Source of the DNA: Camellia lanceoleosa
Lineage: Eukaryota > Streptophyta > Magnoliopsida > Ericales > Theaceae
Assembly: GCA_025200525.1 (NCBI GenBank)
Contig: CM045758.1
Coordinates: 59,305,649-59,369,648 of the forward strand
Direction of reading: 5' to 3'
Length of the DNA: 64,000 bases
Shown in pieces: positions 34,189 to 45,730 of the stretch (positions within the stretch are counted from its first letter, which is position 1; every line of letters starts with the position of its first letter). The notes beneath the pieces are model-generated. The model was not told the DNA's origin. It saw only the letters and a program-made list of their open reading frames with translations, and did not search any database. The position numbers and the translations under genes were made by a program.

Positions 34189-35038
34189 TGTAGACACCCC
34201 ATTTTTGACCGACCTTAAGACTCAGACATCATCGATTGAGCGCTCGGTGATTGCGCATGTTGTGCTCGTTCTGAGGTTTCGGAGTTTCGGTTGAGGTCCT
34301 TACCCTCGGACCTCGGGACCTTTCCCTCGGACCTCGGGACCTTTTTATGCTTTGCCTCGGTTTGCAGACCAGGTGTTGCTTTCTCTTCCTAGAGGGAGGG
34401 AGAGGTCTTGTAGACCATCTCTCAGTGGTCGTAGGCTACTTTTCGTGGTCGCAGGCCACTGTTCCCGTTTGGAGACCAGTTTCCGATTTTCAGAGCCGTC
34501 GGCCGCGCGCCTCGGTTCGGGACCGCTTAACATTCTCCGTTTGGAACGATTTTTGGAACACACCTTGTTTCCTCTATCTAGAGGGACACTGTGGTCCGAA
34601 AGACCACTTTTGTGGCCGTACGCCACTTTTGGTGCTCAACAGCTTGTTTTCGGGGCACCCGGCCGCGCGTTTTGCCCCCCGAACCATCGTTTTGCATCGA
34701 TGTTGGTTAATTTTTAGCATGAACCTTGTTTTCATTGTTTGGAAGGTGGTACAAGGGTGGGAGACCACCTTTTCTCTTGGAGATCACTTCTCTCTCCGCC
34801 AGCCGATTTTCTTGTCGGGAAACTGGTCTCCTTGATTTTTGAGCCACATTTGCTGGTCTCCCACCATACCACTAGCTTACATTCAGTTGGGAGACCATCA
34901 AATGGGCTGGCTGACCACTTTTCCTTGAGGGAGACCACTCACCCTAGTCGGCCGACCACCTTAACTGGTCGGCCTGCTCCCTTCAGTTTTGTCTCTGTGA
35001 GTTGTTGCCAGCTGTGCCAGCTAGAAGGCACAGGCTAC

Positions 35039-35064
35039 ATCCTCCATACACGTGTATGGAGGAT
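35039..35064. promoter_or_regulatory. 26-bp perfect palindrome centred on a G-box
   Basis: Each arm is 13 bp (one reads ATCCTCCATACAC), so CACGTG lies exactly at the centre (35049-35054). It is 49 bp upstream of the LTR TATA box. CACGTG is the usual binding core of plant bHLH and bZIP factors. Occupancy is inferred, not shown. Confidence 0.7.
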
Positions 35065-35112
35065 CTTTGGCCTTGGTTTTTAGCTTCTTTGAGAAGGTTT
35101 GGCCTCTTTTGT

Positions 35113-35120
35113 CTATAAAG
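35113..35120 (+). promoter_or_regulatory. TATA box of the solo LTR
   Basis: CTATAAAG lies about 920 bp inside the LTR start, preceded by the G-box palindrome and by GGCCGACC-rich sequence at 34905-34980. Confidence 0.55.
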
Positions 35121-36858
35121 GAAGGCCTCTCCCTCCTTTGTGAGGGTTCAGATTTTGGTCTAAGGCAAAAAGACATATCCCTCTCTATATCTCTACATTT
35201 TGGCCCTAAAGAGTGTGTTATTCTTAACCCTTTGCACCACACCTCATAGCCTAACACCTCCACCATTGTTACTGAGTTCCTGGAGGGTCTTGAGAGGTCT
35301 CAAAAGCTGGTTTTTGGTGCATAGAAACTGCTGGTTTTTGCTGAGCTTCAAGGGTAATCACTTTTTCCTCTTTTAAGCATTATTTTGATCCTTTTCTTAA
35401 CCTCATTTGCATGCTTATTTGAGCTTTGTTGTCAACTAAAAAAAGTCTTTTTTTGAGGTCCTTTTGATGTTTGTTTAAGACTATTTTGGTGTTGAAGGTC
35501 ATCTACCCTTTTGCATGCTTTAAATAGCCTTGTTTTGTGCCATGCCCTAAAGCCTTTGATTTAATCTTTGCTTAGCCTTCCTACCACTAAAATCCAATGG
35601 ATTTTCAGTGGTGAGCATGTGGTTTTGAGGGCCTAAATTAGAGAGGGGTGACCCTCTCTCTTGTTGTCTTGTTTACTAGCATTTTTGGCCTACCAAAGGA
35701 GCATACATTTATACCATTTGGAGGCCTAGTTCAGGCACTTCTTGGTGACTTTTAAGACCTGCCTAGACTCTGTCTAGGGCTGGTTTGGTCACTTCATGTT
35801 TGCCTCTTGCATGTGTAGAATAATCCTCTTCATAGCTTATCAAAGGAGCACGTCATTCTAGCATGTATTGGTCATGTTTCAGTGGGTTTTTGGTCATTCT
35901 TTGGCATATCATAGCTTTGTCTTTGGCTGGTTTAGTGACCTCTTGAATGCTTTACATGCTTGTAGTGTAAATCATGCTCACTAGCTTACATTGCATGTTG
36001 TTTTGGCCCTCTATTCTAGCATATTTTGGCCATACTTCAAACTGATTTTGTTCATATTTTGGGCTGCCTTAGCTCTGTCTGGAGGCCTCTTGGTCAAAAA
36101 ATGCTAGCCATGCATACTTGTTGTGTAATAGCATTGACTAGCTTTGAGTTTGGAGGCCCCTTGCATGCTTAACTTGAGGTGTTTCCATGTCTTGGCATCA
36201 TTGAGCATGTTATTTTAGAGCCTATAATTGTGCCATATTCCCATGTTTTCCACTCTTTAAATGCGTTTGAGAGTTGTGCTTATATACCTCTTTTGTGGGC
36301 CATTGCATGAGCTTCATTTTTGTGCATTTCAAGCCATCATCTTAGTCCATTTTGCCACTATTTTGGGCCTTCATAGGGACTATTTGGGGTTGGTTTGTTC
36401 ATTTGGGCATTGCTTTGCATACCTCTAGTGTAATGCACTTCACTAGTTTCGGTATTTGAGCCATTCAACATGCATAACATGAGTTGTTTGCATGATTCGG
36501 GACCATTTTGTATGCTATTTTAGTGCTATGACACATGCCATCGTCCTCCATGTTTCATCTTTTCAATGATCTTGGAGAGTTGCATTTTGTGCCTTAGGCT
36601 TGGGCCATTGCATTTTGTATGCTTGCATGTGTTTTGGTGCCCTGATATCATCATCATTGGCCACTGATTTGGGTGTGGCTGAGGCCCATTCATTTTGGTT
36701 TCAGTCCATTTTGCATTGAGTATGCCATTGTAGTTCATAGCATTGCGCATGCCATGTAGTTCGTCGCATTGAGTATGCTATTTGATATTTGCATTGTGTA
36801 TGCTAGTCGCATTTTGTCATATTGTTGCATATGTTGTCTTGCATTGAGTATGTGTGCA

Positions 36859-36863
36859 TTAGC
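36859..36863. repeat. Target-site duplication TTAGC (left)
   Basis: TTAGC precedes TGTCACACCCC at 36864 and is repeated at 40703-40707, directly after TTGCA. Confidence 0.85.
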
Positions 36864-39800
36864 TGTCACACCCCAAACCCGCCCCTAAAAGTTTGGGCAT
36901 GACCTATTCAAAAACAGACTTGAAACCTGATATACATAACATATGGGGCCTGAACGGAAGCATTAAATATCAAAATTTGACAATAGAAACAAACTCCATT
37001 GAGCTACTACTATCATACCAGGATCACAAACGTTAAACAGACAAATAAAATCTAAAACATACACCTGAATATCGGTTGTGTACGCACATATATACAGGCC
37101 CAACTCTATAATTGGGCATACATCAAAAACATTTTGGAAGAAAGTATTATACACATTTCAACTTTAAGCCAATAAGTAAAGCGTAGCGCCAAAAGTTCGT
37201 CAAGACTTCACAAAAATATGAGTGGCTTCATCTAGAGTCTGGGCACTCAAAGGTTGACAAAAATAACGAGCATTATGGCTTAGGATTAACCACTTGGTTG
37301 TTTACCTACAGAAACAGACATAACACAAAGTGAGGCAAACTCAGTGGGTAATAGTACTTAAATGCTCAATTTACACATAACACCTAGCAACGCATACTTA
37401 AATACAAAGATCACGTAGTTAATCTGTTCCTGTTTTCATTTCAAAATGGCCTTAGGCCCAATCGTGAGACATTGTGGCTTAAAATCCTTGAACACATTAA
37501 CATTAAACTTTTAAACATGATGGCATATAGCCCTTGAATATATGGCATGGAGCCCTTAAACATGGTGGCATATAGCCCTTGTACATATGACATGAAGCCC
37601 TTGTCAGAATGGCATAAAGCCCTTATCAGAATGGCATTACAGCCTTTGAACATATAGATATATGAACCCAAGAGGTGTCTCACGCGGATTCTAGAGGTGA
37701 CTCACATCGTAGCACTTAGTTCCGTGTAGCACTTTGTTTCATATCAGAATGGCATAAGCCCTTATCAGTTTGGCATTAAGCCCTTGAAACATATATGTGA
37801 ACCCAAGAGGTGTCTCACATGGATTCTAGAGGTGACTCACATTGTAGCACTTAGTTCCGTGTAGCATTTTGTTTCATTTCATAACAACTTATATAGATGG
37901 CCATGAGCCTCATAACTTTCACAGAATGGCTTTCAGCCTCATAATTTTCACATATGTATGGACTCAAGAGGTGTCTCACATGGACTCTAGTGGTGGCTTA
38001 CAATGTAGCACTTAGTTCCAAGTAGCACTTTATTCCATACCAATAATTAGCAGGTCTTACATACCAAACCATACATAAATGTCATACCATAAACGGAAAT
38101 AAATTCATACATATGTATTATGCTTGAATCATTAATAGAAATTAGAATTCATACTTACTTATACTTAGCATTTTAATAGTGCTGGCAAATCAATAAAAAG
38201 CATTCTTATTAGTTCCATAAAGAAATTTATCAACATTGTGAACTTGTAGCATACTTGAACTTGTACATATGTAAGCTTGTAACATAGCTTGTAACATACT
38301 TAATCTTGTATCATACTTAAACTTGTAACATACTTAAGCTTGTATCGTACTTAAACTTGTAACATATTTGAACTTATAACATGCGTATACTTGTAACATA
38401 CTTGAATTTATAACATATGTGAACTTGTAACATGTGTCTACTTGTAATATACTTGAACTTGTAACATGCGTCTACTTGTAACATACTTGAACTTATAACA
38501 TGCGTGAACTTGTAACATATTTGAACCATGGTATTATTACCCCCGGGCAAGGGCCATAAGACCACAACATTATTACCCCCGGGTAAGGGTCTTGTGCTAA
38601 GGATGTCATGAATACTTTTACATATATGGATAATCATTCCTTAAGTCATAACGTAACTTATCAGAAAATGAAGCATTTCTTGTTATGTCATGTCATGTCA
38701 TTATCATGCGCTTAACAAAATAGAATAATTCATATTCTTATGTTGGTTGCATACTGATGATAAACCTTTACATTCATATCATAGATTCTAAATGATCTTG
38801 GGTCCCTTCGTAACATAATCGAATAATCTTAGATTCACACAAATATCATTCTTCAAGGATGAACATAAGTTCCACTTATTCTTTAAGAAATAACATAGTA
38901 TGCTGATAAATAACAAAGGCTAATATTCGTCATTAACAGAACATAAGTATTCCAAAATCATACCAACGTACGCGAATCTTTCAGCGTTCATATAAGTTCA
39001 CATTGCTTTCCAATTGTCATAAATGTTCGTATAACACTTACAAAGAACAGAGCATTAGTGACAATAATTATCAACAATAGATAAAATGTACATTTTTGTA
39101 CTACTACTCACAGTGTTCAGGTGCTTGGTCCACCCCTGTAGCTGACCCTACACAATTCACGTAATTCAAACATAATTCATCATAGTACATCACCATTCAA
39201 TTCAACATAATTCAAAATAAACCCTGGAATCTCATTTCAACATTCTAAAACCGAGTTCATATCATCCATGTCATTAATAAATTATTTCCCCAATTTTCTC
39301 TTCATATTATAACATGAATTACAATGTTCATAACATAGTTCATTCGCAAATTTTAAACATAATTTTCAAACATTTCCAAATTCCAATTAAACTTGAACAC
39401 ATATAATTCAACACCTCAATTTCATTACTCTACTTTCAATTTGACCCAATTCATGGGTTATCATCATTAATCAACCTAGGGTTTCAAGAAAAATGAGGAT
39501 TGTCAACAAAAATTCAAACTTCTTAAATCACCACTTTTAATTCCAATTTTCCCAATGATTATACATTTAGGATTTACAATTCATCATTTTAACCCATCAA
39601 TTTAACTCCCAACATCTTCAAACCTTAAAACCCCCCCATTTCTCATACCATACCTTACATGCTCAAAAATGGGAATTTTTGCATTTAAATAATGGAAATA
39701 CCACAAATCTATCTATCAATATAAGTATTGAAAAGGATTAGGACCCCTACCTCGAGGAACAAACAAAGGAGTGAGCTTAGATGAGATTCCTCCACAATTT

Positions 39801-40702
39801 CAAAATTCCAATCGGTAGAACATGATAATATTCAAGCTTCTTCACTTCTTGATGGGTAATCTTGATCAAAACTAAGGGAAATGGAAGGTATTGAAGATCA
39901 AGGACCTAGGGTTTTTCGGTCCTAGGACAGAGAAAAGAAGAGGGGAAAAGAAAATGTGCGAAATGATCTCAAAAATCCCGTTTTTTAAGCTGCTGACTCG
40001 CAAAACCCGCTCGAGCGTCTATCTTCCCGCTCGAGCGTACCTGCTTCCAGCATAGATTTCAAAACTTTGAACAGGTATAACTCTCCCATCCGAACTCCGT
40101 TTTAGGTCGTTCTTGTGTCCAAATTGAAGCCCCGGAAATAAGCTTTCCAATGGTTCTAACCCCACATCGATATTCAAAGTGTGGAAAAATAAAAGGGCAA
40201 ATGAGTGACAGTTGGTCGTAAAATAACTATCCAAACTAAATTCTTTGGTCCAATCTTAACTTACCATCATATTATCACTTCAATCAATACCCCAAAATAA
40301 GATAAGAACATTCCAAATACACCAATAAGAATGTCAAAAAAAATGAGCCCACGTGCCTCAGAAGTCCAGACTTAATCAGGCGACCCGCTTGAGCGCCCAA
40401 ACTTGCGCTCGAGCGTGGAGACCAACAAAGCCGTCCGCTCGAGCGACCACTTCTACGCTCGAGCGGAAAATCTCCACTCCCAGAATTTCAGTCCGCCTGC
40501 AAAATTACTAGAAACCCCAAAAGTACGCTCGAGCACCAACTACTCCGCTCGAGCGGAGGGAAAAATTTCAGATTGTTCGGTAAGGTCACCAATTCTAGTT
40601 TCAAAGGCATAACCCAACAGATAGTTCTTCAATTCCAATAGAAAACACATTAACCCCTAATAAATAAGGATAACTTTCTATACGCATTTTGGGGTCATTG
40701 CA
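36864..40702 (-). mobile_element. Tekay-like solo LTR (3.8 kb)
   Basis: It has TG..CA ends and 5-bp TTAGC duplications. On the minus strand it begins TGCAATGACCCCAAAATGCG, like the TGTAATGACC-type starts of Tekay/Del LTRs, and ends GGGGTGTGACA. The Tekay-related pieces at 12430-12981 and 56675-58725 share segments with it. It contains tandem repeats at 37495-38530 and a cluster of CGCTCGAGCG palindromes at 40010-40560. No coding region. Confidence 0.75.
37495..38530. repeat. Short tandem repeats in the Tekay-like solo LTR
   Basis: Three repeat types follow each other. About 37495-37640 has units around GGCATATAGCCCTTGAACAT. Three copies of a block with GAGGTGTCTCACATGGATTC and GTAGCACTTAGTTCC lie near 37670, 37805 and 37965. 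A run of about 17-bp units around ACTTGTAACATACTTGA covers 38240-38530. Confidence 0.8.
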
Positions 40703-40707
40703 TTAGC
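40703..40707. repeat. Target-site duplication TTAGC (right)
   Basis: Second copy of the 5-bp duplication that flanks the Tekay-like solo LTR. Confidence 0.85.
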
Positions 40708-40903
40708 ATTGTGCATTGTGCATGCCATTAGTCTTGTTAGGTTGTCCATGTTGCATTTCGTATTGGCATTGTGTATGCTATCATGTCCCTTGCATATTTT
40801 GCACGCTTAGTTGCATTGCATTAGGATTGCATGCTAGAGTTGCATTTGTGCCATGCCATGTTATTTGTTGCATTGTGTTTGGGATAGGAGTTAGCCCAAA
40901 CAC

Positions 40904-40955
40904 GGGAAACGAGGAACGTTTCATACTCGAAGTGATGAAACGCGCCTCGATTCCC
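40904..40955. other. 52-bp foldback with an 18-bp stem
   Basis: The arms GGGAA-CGAGG-CGTTTCAT and ATGAAACG-CCTCG-TTCCC pair with one or two unpaired bases between the blocks, around a 10-base loop (ACTCGAAGTG). It lies in the solo LTR, right of the Tekay-like insertion. The homologous part of the LTR at 1-2377 does not show it. Function unknown. Confidence 0.75.
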
Positions 40956-42639
40956 GGTCGCTGACACTCTTGACCACCCATGATAGAGTCGTTGGCTTTA
41001 GGTGCTTGCATGTGCATTCATTTCACATTGAGTCGTGCAATTTGGCTCCTCGGCCATCATGCATCGAAATGCGTGATTGGTGGCCCGAGGGTCGAGGATT
41101 ACACTCCCTTGAGCTTATACAATGATGGGAAGAGTGGTCGTGCACACATGTGTTGCAAATACTTTGTCGTGTCTCTCTCTCTTTCCCTTTGTTGCAGAAA
41201 ACCATAAACTAGGAGAGGAAACTGGTCGGCCGACCAGATTTACTGGCAGGCTGACCCCTTTTTTTGGTTTCCACCACAAAGGGTGGTCGGTAGTTGGTCT
41301 CCCATGCCTATAAGCTGGTCGGCAGCCTTCCCACAGTTTCCCGGGGTGGAGTTTCATCTCTCTGGAGCTTTGTGCAAATTTCTTAAATCAATTGCAAACA
41401 AAGGCAAGCCGGGGCATCGCGATGGATTTCCCGACAAGGCGACTCGAGCATGCATGCATCCTTTATCATTCAAAGCATGCATGCTAGTTTAGTTAATTTG
41501 TTAATTAGCTAGTATTGTGTAATAATTAGTTAATTCGATTCTGTATTATTTATTCGGACCCTCCGAGAGAGGGCAATGTTGTAATAAGTGTGCGTGTGTA
41601 TGATGTATGTCTTCCAACCTCACGTCTTTCTCCCTTTTATTTACCAGCTTATGATGGTTAGCTTTAGGGCACCTTTCAATTAGCATCCTTATGCTCGTAT
41701 GTTTGCATCCATTCATCTATTTTGCATGCACCGGGCTCGGCGCATCATACTAACTGCATCGTATTTCAATTCTAAGTTGAATACATGTTACCTGTAGCAT
41801 CTCATATGCCATCTTAGAATAGCCGAGCCTATCTTAGTTGCATTCTTGCATGTGTTGCATTAGGCATCTCAGCATAGTTAGGATTCATGCATGTTTTCTA
41901 ATTAGCTTCTTTCTTTGGCTCGGAGTACTTCGTAAGTGTTTATGCTTTAGCATCCTTGCATGCGTGTGAGTGACTGCCATGATAGCATGCTTACCATGAG
42001 GCTATATGCTTATGTGATACAATTGCCTGAATGCCTGTGGGTGAAGGTTGGGTTGCTTGAATTGGAATAATTCGTCGAAACCCGTATTTTAGCCTACTTG
42101 CGAGTAGCAAACTTCAATCCATTTTCAAAACAAACGGATATGCGATGCTTTGTCCAACTTAGGCAATCTAGTCTATACTTGTATGATGTGCACATCACAT
42201 AGTAATTCTAGGTTAATAACCGGAATAAGAGCACATGTGTTTTCAAAAACAAGATATCATGCTTAGTAGTGGCCGATCTTTGATCGGGCGAGCGGGGGTG
42301 CTCATGAAATGACCTTCCCCAATTGTACCCAAGTTCCCGAGCCGAGGCAACTTTGGTGATGACAGACACGTTGCCTTAGGCATGAGTCAGGGTTTCCTAA
42401 ATTTCCCCAAAATAAAATATTTAGGTGGCGATTCTGTATCTAGCAAAGCAGTCCATGTTTGGCACTTCTTTCTAAAATCAGTTTTTCAAAACGATTTGCC
42501 GGATTTGGACTCTTTGGTGATTTATCGATCTTGCATTGCACTTTGCGAGATTAGATTCAGAACCGTGACATCGAGTCCGAACTGTAGTGAGCCCAATGAA
42601 CAAAACGGGATTTTCCCGGGATGTTCGGGGACGCCTACA

Positions 42640-42644
42640 AGTAC
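42640..42644. repeat. Target-site duplication AGTAC (right)
   Basis: Second copy of the duplication that flanks the solo LTR at 34189-42639. Confidence 0.92.
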
Positions 42645-42848
42645 CCGGCTTCATTCCCCATTCGAGGTTCACATTTGGCTCGATATCTTACTGCTTGGAG
42701 GACGAGAGAGCTTCTAGCTCCTGCCCCTAGTTTTAGTTGTGCCCTTTCTGGCGAGTGCCTGGCTTGGCTCGAGGAAGAGGTACAAACCGGGCCTATTTTA
42801 ACATCAGAGGCTTCCATAAGCACAAGCGAGGGACGCAGGAGCACCTGA

Positions 42849-43519
42849 CTCATCTATCCCCTAGTTTATTGCTTTGATCTTTACTTTTCAAGTTTTATGA
42901 ATGCAATAAAAGAAACTTTGATTTATATTGAGAGTTAGAGAACTTTGTATTGAAATCAATGAAGTTAAAGTTGTGAGCATTGAAAATTTTTCTTTTCGTC
43001 CAAAAATGATCTAAGTTGTAAAAAGTAAAATTTGAGCAAAAATCAACTTTTATTAAAATTTTTTAAAACCATTTTCGATAAGGATCAACACTTGACACAC
43101 ACGGAATCAGTCCTCGAGATGTACAACCTCGAATCCAATGATCACAAATTGCCCCTTGACTGAATAACACCGCTTAGCACTATAACCAGCTCTCAGAATA
43201 AAGATCACAACCAAACTCTCAGATAAAGAACAGACAAAGATGACCTGATCAACACATGGACAGGACAGTTGAGTTGGAGGTGTTTACGATTGAACTTTAG
43301 GATGAAGTTGCCTACGTATCCCGAAGATGGGAATCAGGCCTTACATAGTTTGGTTCAGGTTCACTCGAGTATTAACTTTCTCTCTTTTCACACTCTAACT
43401 TTTGCCAAGGCTGGCCTTTAGGGTTTTCAACCTTGCGAGCTCAGTTTTCTTTATTTCCAATTTTTGTGCTCTAACTTTTGCCTAGGTCGCCCTTCCAGGT
43501 TTTCGGCCTAGCGAGCCTC
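42849..43519. other. Spacer where the antisense gene and pol converge
   Basis: It holds the AATAAA signal (42905-42910) of the plus-strand gene and the hairpin motif GTTGCCTACGTATCCCG ... GGGAATCAGGCC (43307-43350) also seen at 8387 and 27962. The minus-strand pol frame ends at 43520. I see no other gene. Confidence 0.6.
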
Positions 43520-44612
43520 TCAGGGATAGTATTTCTTCAACTTGTCCATGTTGATAGGTTGGAAAAATTCTAGGCCATCCAGGTCCATGAGAATAACAAC
43601 TCCACCTAACCAGATAGTTTTGATGATGTAAGGACCAGTCCAACTAGGTCTGAACTTGCCCCTGGGGTCATGGATGGGAGCTCGGTTGTCTTTCAGCACC
43701 ATATCCCCTTTCTTGAGATTTTTGCACTTAACATTCTTGTTGAAAGCCCTGGCAATCCTATGTTGATAACCCTGAACATGGTATAATGCTTTCAGCCTTC
43801 TCTTATCAAACAGCATCAGTTCTTCAAACCTGCTCCACTGCCAGTTCGCCTCTACTATTTGACATTCAACCATAACCCACAACGATGGGACTTCTATTTC
43901 CATTGGCAGAATAGCTTCCATCCTATAGACAAGAGAGTAAGGAGTTGCCCCTGTAGACGTTCGGATTGAAGTTCTATAGCCCCAGAGTGCGAATGACAAT
44001 TTGTCTGGCTAGTCCCTGTAGGTCTCAACCATTTTTTGCAAAATATGCTTGATGTTCTTGTTGGTGGCCTCAATAGCTCCATTGGTTTGTGGCCGATATG
44101 TAGATGATTTATGGAAAGCCACGTTGTATTTGTCCAACAAGTCTATCACTTCTTTCTTGAAATGGGAGCCATTATCTGAAATGATTTCGTTTGGGACTCC
44201 ATATTGGCAAATGATATTGTTTTGGATGAACTTAGCCACATGTGTTGCTTTCAACACTGTGTAGGACTAAGCTTCCACCCACTTTGCAAAGTAGTTAATT
44301 GCCACCAAAATGTATTCATGCCCATTCAACCCTTTCAGTGTGACCACGCCAATAACATCAATTCCCCAGACTGAGAAGGGCCATGGTGAAGTCATGTTGT
44401 ACAGTTTTGACGGCAGGATATTCATGCAATTTGCATGAATTTGGCGTTTGTGGCATCACCGAACAAAACTGATACAATCCTCCTCCATGGTAGACCATTA
44501 GTGACCTTGCTTGAGAATCTTCCGGGCTAACATTACTCCGTTTATGTGCGCTCCGCACTCTCCCCCATGGATGGCCTCCATTAGGTGTTTTTATTCCTCT
44601 GCTTCGACACAC
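43520..44612 (-). pseudogene. int: Tat integrase of the 42-kb element
   Basis: The zinc-binding region is in the 44612-44400 stretch. The core follows at 44257-44009 (GVPNEIISDNGSHFKKEV with the catalytic D, then YRPQTNGAIEATNKNI with the E). The C-terminal part is at 43999-43520: FALWGYRTSIRTSTGATPYS, RIARAFNKNVKCKNLKKGD, GKFRPSWTGPYII and the end MDKLKKYYP. Stops between the blocks, for example near 44005 and 44260, show decay. This is the 3' end of pol. Confidence 0.85.
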
Positions 44613-44680
44613 AACTTGTGCATTCCCAGATGACCTCTCTTGTATAGTTTACCTCCGCATATGATAAATTGAGCGGCCAT

Positions 44681-45300
44681 TCACCGGATTGCCCTTTTGT
44701 CTTTGGCATTTGCCCTTGGTGGATAAACCTCATTTTCCAAGAAGTTCCAGACATCATAATACCAAGGGTTTTGATCTTGTACTTCATCTATTACGGCGAT
44801 AGTCTTGTAGGCCAACGCATACCAATGCTCAATGATGATCGGACGCATCCGGACTCCAAGCGGAATGTCTATCATGGATGGTAGAGTTAATAAGGCATCA
44901 GCGAACCTGTTGTTCTCTCTTAATAGATGTATGAAAGTCAACTTCTCAAACCTAGAAATTAGAACGTCCAGGATTTGGTAATAAATCTTCATCTTTTCTT
45001 CTTTGACCTTCCAATCTCCTTTTGCGTGAGACACAACTAAGTTCTAGTCCCCGATGACGTCTAACCTTTTTGCCCCTAATTCCAAGGCGGCTTCCAAACT
45101 AGCGATACATGCCTCATACTTTACTTCATTGTTAGATACCTTGAACCGGAGTTTGAAGGCTAAAGGTATATGGGAATAGTCAGGTGCTATCAGCAACACA
45201 CCTGTCCCATAACCATATTAATTAGACGCTCCGTCAAAGTACATTGTCCAAATCTCTTCTTCGACCTGCATAATAGCTTCATCTGGGAATAGGTATTCTA
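44681..45300 (-). pseudogene. Archaeal-type RNase H of the 42-kb element
   Basis: The minus strand reads MYFDGASN-stop-YGYGTGVLLIAPD, then FKVSNNEVKYEACIASLEAALELGAKRLDVIGD-type blocks, a second stop, and SHAKGDWKVKEEKMKIYYQ continuing to 44681. This second RNase H beside the usual one is a mark of Tat/Ogre elements. Stops at about 45220 and 45044 disable it. Confidence 0.75.
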
Positions 45301-45382
45301 CTGCTTCATGCCCTTCTACTAGGTAATCTGCTAGGAACTCCGTCGCAGCTCTCCCATTGACCGACTTCTGAGTAACATACTT

Positions 45383-45730
45383 CTATTCAAATTCGGAGAG
45401 AAGAAGCAACCAACGAGCTAGCCTACCCGTAAGCGCTGGTTTCTCAAAGAGATATTTGATAGAATCTAATCTCAAAATCAGAATTACAGAGTGAGCTAAC
45501 AAGTAGTGCCTCAACTTCTTGGTAGCCCATACCAAGGCTAAGCAAGCTTTCTCCGGCGGGGTATAACGGGTCTCGTAATCCAACATTTTCTTACTCAAGT
45601 AATAGATGGCTTTCTCTACCCTATCCTCAGATTCCTGAGCAACCATGCATCCCATCGTTGTGTCCGTTACTGACAGATACAAAATCAAGGGCTTCCCTGG
45701 CTCTAGCGACGACAACACAGGTAGATTCTA
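45383..45730 (-). pseudogene. RNase H of the 42-kb element
   Basis: PLILYLSVTDTTMGCMVAQ, AIYYLSKKMLDYETRYTPPE and KACLALVWATKKLRHYL are typical of the gypsy RNase H that follows RT. It continues towards the archaeal-type RNase H across a stop near 45380. Confidence 0.85.

Larger units (their letters stand above)
34189..42639 (+). mobile_element. Tat/Ogre solo LTR carrying a second solo LTR
   Basis: It begins TGTAGACACCCCATTTTTGACC and ends GACGCCTACA, and is flanked by AGTAC with no internal retroelement region. That makes it a solo LTR left by recombination between two LTRs. Without the nested Tekay-like LTR (36864-40702 plus one duplication) it is about 4.6 kb. Its right part matches the LTR at 1-2377. 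The conserved core holds TGGCGATTCT at 42426-42435, 204 bp from the end. It has a TATA box at 35113-35120 with a G-box palindrome just upstream. Short open frames in 34345-35260 are chance. Confidence 0.9.
33106..42848 (+). pseudogene. Antisense DUF7745-like gene split by a solo LTR
   Basis: Exon 1 (33106-33735) starts MEILFVNRLRDWITT and carries WNPITHVFSFKGQEICP and IEEFQALMESW, then LGLVLAKTLMGLD-type residues. A GT-AG intron (33736-33879) leads in frame to exon 2 (VWLMDKLKVVD). Exon 2 is cut at 34188 by the solo LTR and resumes at 42645: KEGVEY joins PASFPIRGSHLARYLTAWR, ending at TGA 42846-42848. Excluding the insert the coding length is about 380 codons. In-frame stops occur at 33694, about 33984 and 34159; the last sits where tryptophan is expected (HD-stop-TYP). 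The pattern resembles DUF7745 / Ogre ORF1-like proteins of plant retroelements, assigned from remembered motifs. In Ogre elements ORF1 is in sense orientation upstream of gag; here it is antisense and beyond pol. An AATAAA lies at 42905-42910. Confidence 0.7.

Noticed and set aside
34345..35266. Overlapping open frames of 60-160 codons on both strands
   Set aside because: They lie in LTR promoter DNA with palindromes and a TATA box. No domain is seen and they overlap in several frames.
36864..40702. DNA transposon (Mutator-like) with a 9-bp duplication TGCATTAGC and TIRs around ACCCCAAA
   Set aside because: The longer duplication depends on the LTR's own terminal TGCA. TG..CA ends with a 5-bp TTAGC duplication, and internal similarity to Tekay-type LTRs at 12430-12981, fit an LTR better.
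40716..41492. Short open frames in the right half of the solo LTR
   Set aside because: The corresponding region of the LTR at 1-2377 does not keep the same frames, so they are chance.
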